IMG/VR virus record: IMGVR_UViG_3300023049_000574
Coordinates: 62,001 to 126,000 of that record
Strand: one strand, 5' to 3'
Source of the DNA: a virus
Length of the DNA stretch: 64,000 bases
Positions 35,429 through 43,254 of this stretch are shown one piece after another (the first letter of the stretch is position 1; each line of letters opens with the position of its first letter). Position numbers and translations under genes: made by a program. The notes under the pieces are model-generated. The model made no database searches and was not told where the DNA came from. It saw only the letters and a program-made list of their open reading frames with translations.

Positions 35429-35899
35429 TTAATTACCCGATTCGATTTCTTCTAATATTTTTGTCAATTTAAAATCCCTAGATTTCATAGTTGTTTGTGT
35501 ACCAAATAGATTCTTATTAACAACTAATCTTTGATTGCCTCCCTTTGTTAGATAAATAAAGGCTAACCACACATTATCAATAGCATATATTTCCTTTAAT
35601 TTAGAAACCCTTGGGGATATTTTATCACAGGCTAATAATAGTTTTTTATCATCTGTCCTATATCGATGGAAGAAAGGGTCTAAAGATAGATCATTATCAA
35701 TAGTAATACCCTGTGATGGTTGACCGTTTGCACTGAATAAAATTTCAGCGTTATCATAATCTAAACAGACTAGGCTATCTTGCCAAGATATCTTATCTCC
35801 AATTCCCAATTTCTTTCCTATCATTTTATAATAGGATGGGGAAATAAGAAAATACTTATTTCTGAAACTATCTATTTCTTCGTGTATTATGAAATTCAT
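35429..35899 (-). CDS. Hypothetical protein with RDFKLTKIL tail
   Basis: A 156-residue protein from the ATG at 35899; the longer frame to 36010 overlaps the divergent gene and starts with hydrophobic residues read through AT-rich spacer. It is unrecognised, beta-rich in the middle and ends SRDFKLTKILEEIESGN, a variant of the C-terminal tail. It is divergent from the next gene, 36 bp apart. Confidence 0.5.
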   Translation of the reverse strand: MNFIIHEEIDSFRNKYFLISPSYYKMIGKKLGIGDKISWQDSLVCLDYDNAEILFSANGQPSQGITIDNDLSLDPFFHRYRTDDKKLLLACDKISPRVSKLKEIYAIDNVWLAFIYLTKGGNQRLVVNKNLFGTQTTMKSRDFKLTKILEEIESGN

Positions 35900-35935
35900 A
35901 TAATAATATATAAGATATACAAAAATAGTAAAAAA

Positions 35936-36193
35936 ATGGAACACATAAAAACATTTGAAGCACTTTCTAGAGATATGTCGATAAGACAACTTAAAAATGT
36001 TTCTAACCAACTAGGTAATATTGATGTTGGTAAAAGAGTATCAGACGCTAGTTTTGCTAATGCACTTAACACTAAAAGAAACATGGCTGATACGTATATT
36101 CAAAGTTACAGCGATTACTTAAAAGAACCATTCTCGGTAAACCAAAACAGAAAGCCGTGGAATGATCGTAAGAAAAAAAGCAAGAAAAAATAA
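35936..36193 (+). CDS. Small basic protein with MEHIKTFEA tag
   Basis: An 85-residue protein from the ATG at 35936 (a longer frame from 35780 lies antisense to the neighbour and is rejected). It opens MEHIKTFEALSRDM, matching the N-terminal tag. The body is helical and ends in a lysine-rich tail (DRKKKSKKK). The combination of head-targeting-like tag and basic tail would suit a DNA-associated capsid protein (inference). It is coupled to the next gene by TAATG. Confidence 0.6.
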   Translation: MEHIKTFEALSRDMSIRQLKNVSNQLGNIDVGKRVSDASFANALNTKRNMADTYIQSYSDYLKEPFSVNQNRKPWNDRKKKSKKK

Positions 36194-37053
36194 TGGCAGC
36201 ACCTACTACACAAGCAACTAATTTAGAAGCGGCTTTAATCAATAGCCTTAGCGTTCGTTTGACCTTTAATGTGGGTAACGGAGAAAGGAGATTAGTGGCT
36301 GTAACCAAAGGATCTGATGTTAAGTATCCTATTAATGGGGTAAAATATGAAGGTAGTTTAAAATACGAAACAGGTGATCAGCTTATTGCAATAGAAGCGG
36401 GTACAGAAGGTGATCCTTATCCATACCCATATCCTGACCCTGATCCCGAAGATCCTGAAACAGATCCTAATTCATTAACATATGTAGTGTATGAAGGTTT
36501 TGATAATGGTCAAAATGGGTTGGATATTATTGAATTAAATCCAGGAACTACTTATACTATAATGGTATTCGAACATGATAATTTCTTTTATTCTAACTCT
36601 ACAAAACTTGTGATAACTACACACTATGCTCCTAATACTAGAAGAATGGATGTTAGAGTATATGACAACAATACTAGAAAAATAATCAAAGAAGCGGATG
36701 TTGCGATTAAAGATAGGAGAGGGTTTATTGCAGCGTTTGGTAAAACAGACAATGAAGGTAGATTTAGATCTTCTTTAGTTGAAGAAGGTAGATACGAAAT
36801 GAGTGTAGTTGCTAATAATTACGACCCTAAAATTATAACAGGTATGTTTGTTCAGAGAAAAGAACCCACTAGGGATAATAATTATAGGATATATACTAAC
36901 ACAGCACATACAGAATACGGTGGTACTGTTGAGAGAGAGCGTTACCGAAACCAAAATGACTATATTGTATATTTAGATACGGCTAATAATACAGGTAGAT
37001 CTTTCACTAGATATGAACCTAACGACAACCCTGATCATTTAACTAAACTATAA
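36193..37053 (+). CDS. Virion-surface-type protein with carboxypeptidase-regulatory-like domain
   Basis: A 286-residue protein. The N-terminal Ig/FnIII-like part (to about 75) is joined by a Pro/Asp linker (YPYPYPDPDPEDPE). A second beta domain (about 95-145) follows. VRVYDNNTRKIIKEADVAIK plus FGKTDNEGRFRSSL and YEMSVVANNY (about 155-220) match a carboxypeptidase-regulatory-like / CnaB-type sandwich. Such domains decorate phage heads, necks or tails. Role inferred from domain type. Confidence 0.6.
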   Translation: MAAPTTQATNLEAALINSLSVRLTFNVGNGERRLVAVTKGSDVKYPINGVKYEGSLKYETGDQLIAIEAGTEGDPYPYPYPDPDPEDPETDPNSLTYVVYEGFDNGQNGLDIIELNPGTTYTIMVFEHDNFFYSNSTKLVITTHYAPNTRRMDVRVYDNNTRKIIKEADVAIKDRRGFIAAFGKTDNEGRFRSSLVEEGRYEMSVVANNYDPKIITGMFVQRKEPTRDNNYRIYTNTAHTEYGGTVERERYRNQNDYIVYLDTANNTGRSFTRYEPNDNPDHLTKL

Positions 37054-37536
37054 TTAAATATCTAATTCAATAAAAGTTAAATCACGTTGTATTAAGGTTC
37101 TATTGTATTCCATATTATTTAACCATCGTCCTAAGACAACAGATAATCCGTTAGAACTACCTACTATCGAAATAAATTTAGGTAAGTCATTATATATTTG
37201 ATTCCAAATTTCTTCACCACCATCCTCATATACTTCTTCTCCTATACTTATGATATTATCAATATTTTCTATACCATAGACTTTATCAAAAGCTTCTATA
37301 AGTGTAGATATATTTTCAACAGTTAGTGGATTTATACCATCAGCATTAGGCGTAGGTAAGTCTTTTAAATAAATTTTCACCAATTCCCACTCTGCTTTGG
37401 TTATATCTTTATTTAGATATCTTCTAGATTTCTCTTTTAAATAATCTAATATATGTGGATTATACTTTAACTCTACATCCCTATTTGTGTGAAATGTGAC
37501 TGTATAAAAAAATAATATGCCTAAAAACTGTTTCAT
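37054..37536 (-). CDS. Hypothetical protein with hydrophobic N-terminus
   Basis: A 160-residue protein. MKQFLGILFFYTVTFHTN could be a weak signal sequence. The rest is helical and unrecognised. A TATATTTG element sits 7 nt before the start on the minus strand. It abuts the convergent structural gene (stop codons adjacent). Confidence 0.5.
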   Translation of the reverse strand: MKQFLGILFFYTVTFHTNRDVELKYNPHILDYLKEKSRRYLNKDITKAEWELVKIYLKDLPTPNADGINPLTVENISTLIEAFDKVYGIENIDNIISIGEEVYEDGGEEIWNQIYNDLPKFISIVGSSNGLSVVLGRWLNNMEYNRTLIQRDLTFIELDI

Positions 37537-37543
37537 AGTTCTG

Positions 37544-37551
37544 CAAATATA
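37544..37551 (-). promoter_or_regulatory. TATATTTG promoter element, minus strand
   Basis: It matches TAnnTTTG, 7 nt before the ATG at 37536. Confidence 0.45.
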
Positions 37552-37602
37552 CTAAATAAGTAAGTAGAATTTTTAATATATAAATAAAATAACACTTAAT
37601 AA

Positions 37603-38751
37603 ATGGCAGATTGTTCACCAAGTACAAATAGATTTTTCTCACCTGTTCAAACACATATTAAGATGTACAACAGTACATTTGTGGCTGTTGAGGGAGCTAA
37701 TATGACACATAAAATGTCTTCACTTCCTTCAATAAGATTTCCCTATCAACAAGTATTAACAGGTAGAATTACTTTAAGAGCAGGACAAACTAACTATTTA
37801 TTGAACCATTTGGGATTAGGTGATAATGCCACATTCTTAGCGATCACAGCACAATATGATTCTAGTTCTAAATTCGAAGCAGATAATTACATTCAATACT
37901 CATATTACAGTGATAAAGGTAGATTAATGCCTTTCTCTCATATGTTAGTATTAACAGGTAATTCTGAGAATAGAATAGAACAATTATATTTACATAACCC
38001 TAACCAAAATGCAGCAGTTGTATTGGAAGTGATGGTTGGTGTAATTGATGAAACATATGATTTCTTCACTCAAAATGAAGAATCTACTAGTGGTAATAAC
38101 TCTACTACAATCAATAACTTAGTACACACTGATCTATCTCTTTGGGATGCCGATAGTGATATCATGGTTGTTACTAATAGCTTTAATCAACCTATATTAT
38201 ATCTAAACTTAAACGATATTAACAGCGTAAGTCAAGATGGTAAGATTGTTACAGTGGATGAAGCTAGTACAGGTCAAATATTATTAGTATTCAAAACAGA
38301 ATATGATGCTACACAAGCAAGAGGTAAAATAACACAATGGATAGATGATTATAATAATAATTCTACTCCACCTGTGGATGATTTCGAACCAATTATTAGA
38401 TTTACTACTAACGTTACTGATGATGATCCTGATGTTATTCCTTATGGTATATTTTATAGTATAGATGGAGATAGAGCATTTGTAGGCGATTCAACATTAA
38501 GTTTAGCTGATTACAGTAATACAATTACTAAAACTATATTAAGTAATTATCTAATATCTGAGGTTAGAGACTTTGAAGACACGATAGTAAGCGTCAGCCC
38601 TGCTAGTGATTTAACTATAAGAGATGTAAATGGAGCAGTATTAACAAGTATAGTAGCAGCAGGTGAATATTATATCTATTTTGATATTGCTGATGCAATC
38701 GGTAATAAAGTAGACCCCGCAGTTAATGTTAAAATTAATGTCGTTGCTTAA
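37603..38751 (+). CDS. Putative virion protein with Ig-like C-terminus
   Basis: A 382-residue protein. The first 165 residues are beta-rich and end in a Ser/Asn-rich linker (TSGNNSTTINN). The C-terminal 80 residues (from about 300) read like an Ig/cadherin-like repeat (ASDLTIRDVNGAV, ending NVKINVVA). A TTAATATATA-like box is further from the start, so the transcript has a leader. It is likely a tail, neck or head-decoration protein, based on composition and its structural neighbour at 36193. Confidence 0.6.
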   Translation: MADCSPSTNRFFSPVQTHIKMYNSTFVAVEGANMTHKMSSLPSIRFPYQQVLTGRITLRAGQTNYLLNHLGLGDNATFLAITAQYDSSSKFEADNYIQYSYYSDKGRLMPFSHMLVLTGNSENRIEQLYLHNPNQNAAVVLEVMVGVIDETYDFFTQNEESTSGNNSTTINNLVHTDLSLWDADSDIMVVTNSFNQPILYLNLNDINSVSQDGKIVTVDEASTGQILLVFKTEYDATQARGKITQWIDDYNNNSTPPVDDFEPIIRFTTNVTDDDPDVIPYGIFYSIDGDRAFVGDSTLSLADYSNTITKTILSNYLISEVRDFEDTIVSVSPASDLTIRDVNGAVLTSIVAAGEYYIYFDIADAIGNKVDPAVNVKINVVA

Positions 38752-39139
38752 ACTTATATAATAAGCTCAATTTATCACATTCATTAAATCCATTAATTCG
38801 ATCTAGATCGAACTTATCGTCTATTTCACATATATATGCTAAACTTCCCCCAAAGTAAACAAAGGCTGCTTGAAGGAATTTATTAGTAATAACTACTGTG
38901 TAGTCTGTTGTCATAGCAGCACCACCTATCCCTTGCCATCCACCTGAGGTATTCCCCCAAGTTTGTTGAATAATATGAAAGTCAGTTCTATGCCAATTAT
39001 TGGTTTTATCGCTAAAGTAATCTTTTAATCTAGCACCATAATCCCCACCCATTTGGGTAATAGCGTATTGTAAGTTGTTATAACTGTTAACCGCAGATAA
39101 AAACTGCTCTGTTTCTCTTGTATCAAATGTATTTCTCAT
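38735..39139 (-). CDS. Hypothetical protein (134 aa)
   Basis: No family is recognised. It contains a Gly/Trp-rich centre (WGNTSGGWQGIGGAAM) followed by a hydrophobic stretch (FLQAAFVYFGGSLAYI). It overlaps the convergent virion-type gene by 17 bp. Confidence 0.5.
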   Translation of the reverse strand: MRNTFDTRETEQFLSAVNSYNNLQYAITQMGGDYGARLKDYFSDKTNNWHRTDFHIIQQTWGNTSGGWQGIGGAAMTTDYTVVITNKFLQAAFVYFGGSLAYICEIDDKFDLDRINGFNECDKLSLLYKFKQRH

Positions 39140-39200
39140 AAATATTATAGAATAATTTTAAACTTTGTTTATATACTCGATATAATAATAAAAAATTTTT

Positions 39201-39752
39201 ATGAATAAGTATTTAAAAGACACAGAAGAGTTCCACGATAATTTTAATTTACCGATTAATGAAGAAATAGTTGATGATAATTTAGAAGATAGAAAATTAA
39301 GACTATCTTTGATCTTTGAAGAAATGGTAGAATTAGCTCATGCAATGGGTTGTACAAAACATTTAGAATCTTTATGTGATAAACACAAAGGTGGATCTCA
39401 TACTTGGTTATTCAACGGAGAAGAGTCAAGTGATGGCAATACATATAATAAAATAGAAACCTTGGATGCCTTAGGTGATCTACAATATGTAACATCAGGG
39501 TCAGTTATTTCTTTAGGGTATAAAAATGTATTTGATAATGCGTTTACTGATATCCATATAAGTAATATGACTAAACTTTGTAATAACACACAAGAAGCAG
39601 ATGATACTATTAAGTATTATAAGAAAGAAAGGGGAGAAGTAATGGAATTATCTATTCTACCAAAGGGAGATAAGTTTATAGTACAAAGAGAAGATGGTAA
39701 GATCATGAAAAATAAATATTACGAAGCAGTGGATTTAAAAAAATATATTTAA
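39201..39752 (+). CDS. MazG/HisE-like NTP pyrophosphohydrolase
   Basis: A 183-residue protein. RLSLIFEEMVELAHAMG gives the E-E-x-x-E metal motif. ETLDALGDLQYVTSGSVISLG gives the second D-x-x-x-D/GD motif of all-alpha NTP-PPases. Such enzymes hydrolyse dNTPs or (p)ppGpp-like nucleotides and are common in phages, where they adjust nucleotide pools or host stress signals. The last 45 residues (KGDKFIVQREDGKIM) are a short beta addition. It shares TAATG with the next gene. Confidence 0.75.
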   Translation: MNKYLKDTEEFHDNFNLPINEEIVDDNLEDRKLRLSLIFEEMVELAHAMGCTKHLESLCDKHKGGSHTWLFNGEESSDGNTYNKIETLDALGDLQYVTSGSVISLGYKNVFDNAFTDIHISNMTKLCNNTQEADDTIKYYKKERGEVMELSILPKGDKFIVQREDGKIMKNKYYEAVDLKKYI

Positions 39753-40096
39753 TGGAAATAATAGAAATAGAGAGAGAACCACCCGTTGCTGACGAGTCAA
39801 TAAGAGGGTGGGTGTTCCAAATAATTCGACAACAAGTTTTTCTGTTAGCGGTAGATGATCATGCTATAGAATCATTAACTATGAGCGATGATATATATGA
39901 GCTATATGATGATCTAAAAGCCCACTTCTATTTTGAAATAAAGAAAAGCCATGGTCTTAAATATTCTGATAATTTAGAAACAGAATATATGTTTGATTTT
40001 ATAGTTAAAACCAATAAGATAGATATATATTATATAATAAACAGGGATATTAGAAAAGAAAGAGATGGTTATATTAATAGTATATTAAACAGTTAA
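39752..40096 (+). CDS. Hypothetical protein with RDGYINSIL tail
   Basis: A 114-residue protein coupled to the MazG-like gene (TAATG). Unrecognised family; it ends RKERDGYINSILNS, a member of the C-terminal tail set. Confidence 0.55.
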   Translation: MEIIEIEREPPVADESIRGWVFQIIRQQVFLLAVDDHAIESLTMSDDIYELYDDLKAHFYFEIKKSHGLKYSDNLETEYMFDFIVKTNKIDIYYIINRDIRKERDGYINSILNS

Positions 40097-40158
40097 TTGG
40101 GGATATCGATTACCCGTAGAATACAATAAAAGGAAATAAAATATAATATATAGGGTAT

Positions 40159-40689
40159 ATGAAAAAGATATACTCTATATTACTTATTTTAGTACTTTCG
40201 ATATTACCTATATCACTTAATTCGAGTGAAATGGGAAACCCTGATGCTATTAAGTTCGGATCAATAAAAGCTGCTATGAAAAGTGGGCTGTTCACGTTAA
40301 TGAACACGATTGATCTTACGGGTTGGATGCCATCTGATAATAGTCAAAGTGGATATGGGAAAGGTAGATTTTTCTACAAAGTATCACGAACTGTATCTCC
40401 CGATAAAGGCGGTTACTATTATTTTGAGATAAGATTCTTATCTGATAGTTATTATCCTGCTAATTATTATACTAATGGTCAAGTAACAAGGTCTGCTACT
40501 AAGATAGATGTTATGTCATTGTTCGTTAATGGACAACCTACTATTAATATGTTAACTAATAGTCAAACTTTTTGGTTATTATTCCAAGGGAATTTTGACA
40601 GAGGTACAGGAGATTTGGGAATATATTTTAAAGCAAACAATCCTAATTCTAGGATAGATCTTAGATGGACGCAACCAAAACCTTATTAA
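40159..40689 (+). CDS. Secreted protein with signal peptide
   Basis: A 176-residue protein with a classic signal peptide (MKKIYSILLILVLSILPISL, cut probably near residue 21-24). The mature part is rich in Tyr/Asn/Ser, beta-strand-like and not recognised. It would be exported through Sec into the periplasm. An ATAATATATA box sits 6 nt upstream. The next gene, 4 bp away, encodes a membrane-anchored coiled coil, so the pair may work together at the envelope, possibly in lysis (inference). Confidence 0.65.
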   Translation: MKKIYSILLILVLSILPISLNSSEMGNPDAIKFGSIKAAMKSGLFTLMNTIDLTGWMPSDNSQSGYGKGRFFYKVSRTVSPDKGGYYYFEIRFLSDSYYPANYYTNGQVTRSATKIDVMSLFVNGQPTINMLTNSQTFWLLFQGNFDRGTGDLGIYFKANNPNSRIDLRWTQPKPY

Positions 40690-40693
40690 AATC

Positions 40694-41074
40694 ATGGCAG
40701 AGAAAAAAGAAAAATATGACGGTGATTATAAAGTAGGTTTATCTGACCAAGGAAGGATATCATTTAATCTGAATTGGAAATGGGCAGTTACTATAGCTAT
40801 TACTATATTGGGGTTTGTTTTATATTTAGTAATAGACAAGTATCATACTCAACCAATGAACGAACTGAAAGAGAAAAATATCGAACTTAGAAGTGAATTA
40901 AGTAAGATGAAAGAGAATAATGGTAAAGCTATTAACACGTTAACAAATAACCAAGGTATTCTTTTGGATAGAAGCGAAAGAACTCAAATGTTTATCAATA
41001 GATGGTTCAACGAAAATGATGATCAACCTGCTGCTGAGATCCAACCATTAGATCATAATACACCAGGAAATTAA
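40694..41074 (+). CDS. Single-pass membrane protein with coiled coil
   Basis: A 126-residue protein. After a 28-residue cytoplasmic part comes one transmembrane helix (KWAVTIAITILGFVLYLVI) and a coiled coil (MNELKEKNIELRSELSKMKE). The topology and position after a secreted protein resemble an inner-membrane spanin, but the pair lacks a lipobox and endolysin/holin genes are not visible, so the assignment is left open. Confidence 0.55.
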   Translation: MAEKKEKYDGDYKVGLSDQGRISFNLNWKWAVTIAITILGFVLYLVIDKYHTQPMNELKEKNIELRSELSKMKENNGKAINTLTNNQGILLDRSERTQMFINRWFNENDDQPAAEIQPLDHNTPGN

Positions 41075-41102
41075 ACTTTTTTTAATTTTATAATATATTA
41101 GT

Positions 41103-41522
41103 ATGTTTAAAATAATATTCAAAATAGCAGACTTTGCTTCTAAGGAAATAAAAAGGGATTTTAATATTGATCAAATATTAGAAGATTCCGAAAAAAAGTT
41201 TGATGATATAACAGAATATAATCAATATGTACAAGTAATTGAAAGGATATTCGAAAAAAACCAAAAACTAAATTTATACGGAAATGATTATAGTATCAAT
41301 GATTTAAAAACCATTACTACATCTAATTTATCCAATATAATATTAGAAGTTACTGTAATAGAATTTACTCCCCCAATAGATTGGGATCTAATAAATAAAG
41401 AATTAAATAGTAATAACAATTGGTATTTTACCTATGGTACAGGAACGACCAACCTACATGGTAATACTACTATGGGTGGTGGAACACAACAACTAACGAA
41501 TAATTATAATAATGCAGTATAA
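41103..41522 (+). CDS. Paralogue 1 of a three-gene array
   Basis: A 139-residue protein sharing with the next two genes the pattern K-x-I/L-K-R-D-F-N-I-D near the N-terminus, a helix F-x-x-x-x-E-Y/F, and a central I-N-D-L strand. It has an extra C-terminal Gly/Thr/Asn-rich segment (GTTNLHGNTTMGGGTQQL). Function unknown. An AT-rich start-proximal box lies just upstream. Confidence 0.6.
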   Translation: MFKIIFKIADFASKEIKRDFNIDQILEDSEKKFDDITEYNQYVQVIERIFEKNQKLNLYGNDYSINDLKTITTSNLSNIILEVTVIEFTPPIDWDLINKELNSNNNWYFTYGTGTTNLHGNTTMGGGTQQLTNNYNNAV

Positions 41523-41886
41523 ATTAACATATGATGTAAACAGTTGCTCTAAAGAATTAAAAAGAGATTTTAATATTGATTCTGTTATGAGTGAAGATGA
41601 TTTATCTTTTTCTACATTAAAAGAATTTAAGTCCTATGTGGATCTTTTAAAAGAAATACAAAACGATAATTCTAATATAACTATCAATGATATTATATTC
41701 AGAATAAATCAACTAAATTATTCTATTTATGATAATACTACCTTTTGTATCATTAAGCTTTATTGTGTAGATGATAAGTATATAGACGAGGATGATGATA
41801 GAGGTGAGAATGTTTATAAGTATAGCTCCACGAATATAGATTCTTTAATACAAGCTTATACTAAAGCAGTTAATAGTCCTATATAA
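41512..41886 (+). CDS. Paralogue 2 of a three-gene array
   Basis: A 124-residue protein, overlapping paralogue 1 by 11 bp. CSKELKRDFNIDSVMSEDDL closely follows SKEIKRDFNIDQILED in paralogue 1. It is acidic near the C-terminus (YIDEDDDRGENVY). Confidence 0.6.
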   Translation: MQYKLTYDVNSCSKELKRDFNIDSVMSEDDLSFSTLKEFKSYVDLLKEIQNDNSNITINDIIFRINQLNYSIYDNTTFCIIKLYCVDDKYIDEDDDRGENVYKYSSTNIDSLIQAYTKAVNSPI

Positions 41887-41887
41887 T

Positions 41888-42202
41888 ATGGAAGAAACTA
41901 ATTACAAAGTATGTTTTATATTATCTAATAAGAATCAAAAAAATATACTAAGAGATTATAATCTTAACCTTATTGATAAAGATAATTTCAAGAATGAGAT
42001 ATATTTCACTTCCCCATTAGATATGAAAACTTATTTAGAGTTTTATAAAAAAGGAGATAGGGTAAATTTCAATGATATGTTATTTTATATTGAAGATATT
42101 TCATGTAATATGACAGATGGTAAGATTAATTTTGATATTAAGTTATTATATTTTAATACTCTTGAAGAAGATGGAAGTATGTACGGAGAAGTGTGGAGGT
42201 AA
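41888..42202 (+). CDS. Paralogue 3 of a three-gene array
   Basis: A 104-residue, most divergent copy: KNILRDYNLNLIDKDNFKNE aligns with KRDFNID of the other two. It shares its stop with the macro-like gene's start (TAATG). A GGAGG in its last codons is one of the rare Shine-Dalgarno-like sequences in the window. Confidence 0.55.
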   Translation: MEETNYKVCFILSNKNQKNILRDYNLNLIDKDNFKNEIYFTSPLDMKTYLEFYKKGDRVNFNDMLFYIEDISCNMTDGKINFDIKLLYFNTLEEDGSMYGEVWR

Positions 42203-42621
42203 TGAAAAGAATTTCACCAAAATATATTAAAGAACTAAACGAAAACGAAATATTTGTTTTTGGTAGTAATGAGGGCGGTAGACACGGAAGGGGTGCTGCT
42301 AAGTTAGCCTTAGATCAATTTGGTGCTATATACGGACAAGCCGAAGGTTTACAGGGATCTTCATATGGTATTCCCACTAAAGACAAAACAGTAAAAATTA
42401 CTCTTACTACAGAAGAAATCCAAAAGTATGTTGATAATTTTATTACCTTTGCGATTGATAACAACCATTTAATATTCCTAGTAACGGAAATAGGGTGTGG
42501 TTTAGCGGGGCATGATCCAAGAGACATTGCGCCTCTGTTTAAGAAAGTGAAAAGTGTAAAAAATATTTATTTACCCGAAAGGTTTTGGGATAATTTAGAT
42601 CTCTATGAAAGTATATTATAA
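42202..42621 (+). CDS. A1S_2505-type phage-associated protein, macro-like
   Basis: A 139-residue protein. IFVFGSNEGGRHGRGAAKLA, then GIPTKD and TEIGCGLAGHDPRDIAPLF, match a family common in phages (A1S_2505, 'phage non-contiguous'). Its GSN, G-x-G-A-A and G-C-G blocks recall ADP-ribose-binding macro domains, but that relation is my inference. If so, it may read or remove ADP-ribose added by the ART-like proteins of this phage. The ATG at 42202 follows a GGAGG. Confidence 0.7.
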   Translation: MKRISPKYIKELNENEIFVFGSNEGGRHGRGAAKLALDQFGAIYGQAEGLQGSSYGIPTKDKTVKITLTTEEIQKYVDNFITFAIDNNHLIFLVTEIGCGLAGHDPRDIAPLFKKVKSVKNIYLPERFWDNLDLYESIL

Positions 42622-42667
42622 AATAAAAGATGAGTTTTCGGAGTTAGATTTTTAAAAAAATAATAAT

Positions 42668-42675
42668 TATATTTG
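42668..42675 (+). promoter_or_regulatory. TATATTTG promoter of tRNA array 1
   Basis: A TAnnTTTG element in the gap after the macro-like gene, 43 nt before the mini-ORF; it is the likely early promoter of the leader and tRNA array. Confidence 0.55.
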
Positions 42676-42703
42676 CAAAATAATTAAACAAAAGACAAAA
42701 AGT

Positions 42704-42713
42704 TTTATATATA
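42704..42713 (+). promoter_or_regulatory. TTTATATATA box before mini-ORF A
   Basis: It ends 4 nt (GAGT) before the ATG at 42718, the standard geometry in this genome. Confidence 0.5.
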
Positions 42714-42717
42714 GAGT

Positions 42718-42777
42718 ATGAAAATAATTAATGTAAATAGTTCGGTATCACGTATAACTTCTAGGAGTAGAGGGTGA
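42718..42777 (+). CDS. Mini-ORF A (19 aa), putative leader peptide of tRNA array 1
   Basis: It encodes MKIINVNSSVSRITSRSRG, with three Arg codons (CGT, AGG, AGA) and six Ser codons. The final codons contain AGTAGAGGG (42766-42774), repeated exactly as the 3' arm of the terminator at 42821-42829. This gives the two mutually exclusive hairpins of a classical attenuator. Arg and Ser are the amino acids served by the downstream tRNAs. Confidence 0.5.
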   Translation: MKIINVNSSVSRITSRSRG

Positions 42778-42805
42778 TATTACTATGTACATAACTTATA
42801 TAGGA

Positions 42806-42836
42806 AAAGCCTTCTACTTTAGTAGAGGGCTTTTTT
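42806..42836 (+). terminator. Attenuator-type terminator before tRNA array 1
   Basis: An 11-bp stem (AAAGCCTTCTA / TAGAGGGCTTT, loop CTTTAG) followed by TTTTTT, 10 bp before the first tRNA. The 5' arm can pair instead with the copy of AGTAGAGGG in mini-ORF A. Confidence 0.8.
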
Positions 42837-42845
42837 CATTTATAT

Positions 42846-42925
42846 GCTCCTGTAATCGGCTCTAGCTACGAACTAGATACCCGTAATCGGAATTGAAAAT
42901 GTGGGTTCGAGTCCCCCCAGGAGTT
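42846..42925 (+). tRNA. Unusual tRNA-Arg (ACG), no normal D-arm
   Basis: A 7-bp acceptor (GCTCCTG / CAGGAGT), a 5-bp anticodon stem (TCTAG / CTAGA) with loop CTACGAA giving anticodon ACG, and a T-loop TTCGAGT with one stem mismatch. Only 8 nt lie between acceptor and anticodon stem, too few for a D-arm. The variable region is 23 nt and contains a CCG-TAAT-CGG mini-hairpin. Two tRNA-like genes at 51.2-51.4 kb share this layout. Confidence 0.55.
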
Positions 42926-42933
42926 CAAAACAC

Positions 42934-43022
42934 GGAGAGGTGGCAGAGCTTGGTTTATTGCACTAGTCTTGAAAACTAGCATACTGTAAAAGGTATCGAG
43001 GGTTCGAATCCCTCCCTCTCCG
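42934..43022 (+). tRNA. tRNA-Ser (TGA)
   Basis: Class II cloverleaf: acceptor GGAGAGG / CCTCTCC, anticodon loop CTTGAAA between CTAGT and ACTAG, long variable arm, T-arm GAGGG-TTCGAAT-CCCTC. All stems pair. Confidence 0.92.
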
Positions 43023-43027
43023 CAAAT

Positions 43028-43116
43028 AGTAGGGTGCATGAGTGGCTTAAGTGACTTGCTTGGAAAGCAAGTGATCGTGTAAAAGCGATCCGTGGGTTCG
43101 AATCCCACTCCTACTA
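43028..43116 (+). tRNA. tRNA-Ser (GGA)
   Basis: Class II cloverleaf: acceptor AGTAGGG / TCCTACT, anticodon loop TTGGAAA between CTTGC and GCAAG, variable arm with GATCG/CGATC stem, T-arm GTGGG-TTCGAAT-CCCAC. Confidence 0.92.
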
Positions 43117-43120
43117 CAAA

Positions 43121-43209
43121 GGTGAGTTGGCAGAGTGGACGATTGCGCTTGTTTGCTACACAAGTGATCGTGTAAAGGCGATCCGAGGGTTCGAATCCCT
43201 CACTCACCG
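43121..43209 (+). tRNA. tRNA-Ser (GCT)
   Basis: Class II cloverleaf: acceptor GGTGAGT / ACTCACC, anticodon loop TTGCTAC between CTTGT and ACAAG, variable arm with GATCG/CGATC, T-arm GAGGG-TTCGAAT-CCCTC. Confidence 0.92.
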
Positions 43210-43254
43210 CTAATAAACAAAAGGGTTATTATTGATATAATAATTAAAAAAGTA

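Noticed and set aside
40159-41074. Spanin pair for lysis
   Set aside because: The topology fits loosely, but there is no lipobox on the secreted protein and no holin or endolysin nearby; reported only as a possibility within the gene entries.
42866-43207. Open frame on the minus strand across tRNA array 1
   Set aside because: It is entirely antisense to four tRNA genes and its apparent repeats (GEGGIRTLD-like) are just the reverse complement of T-arms.
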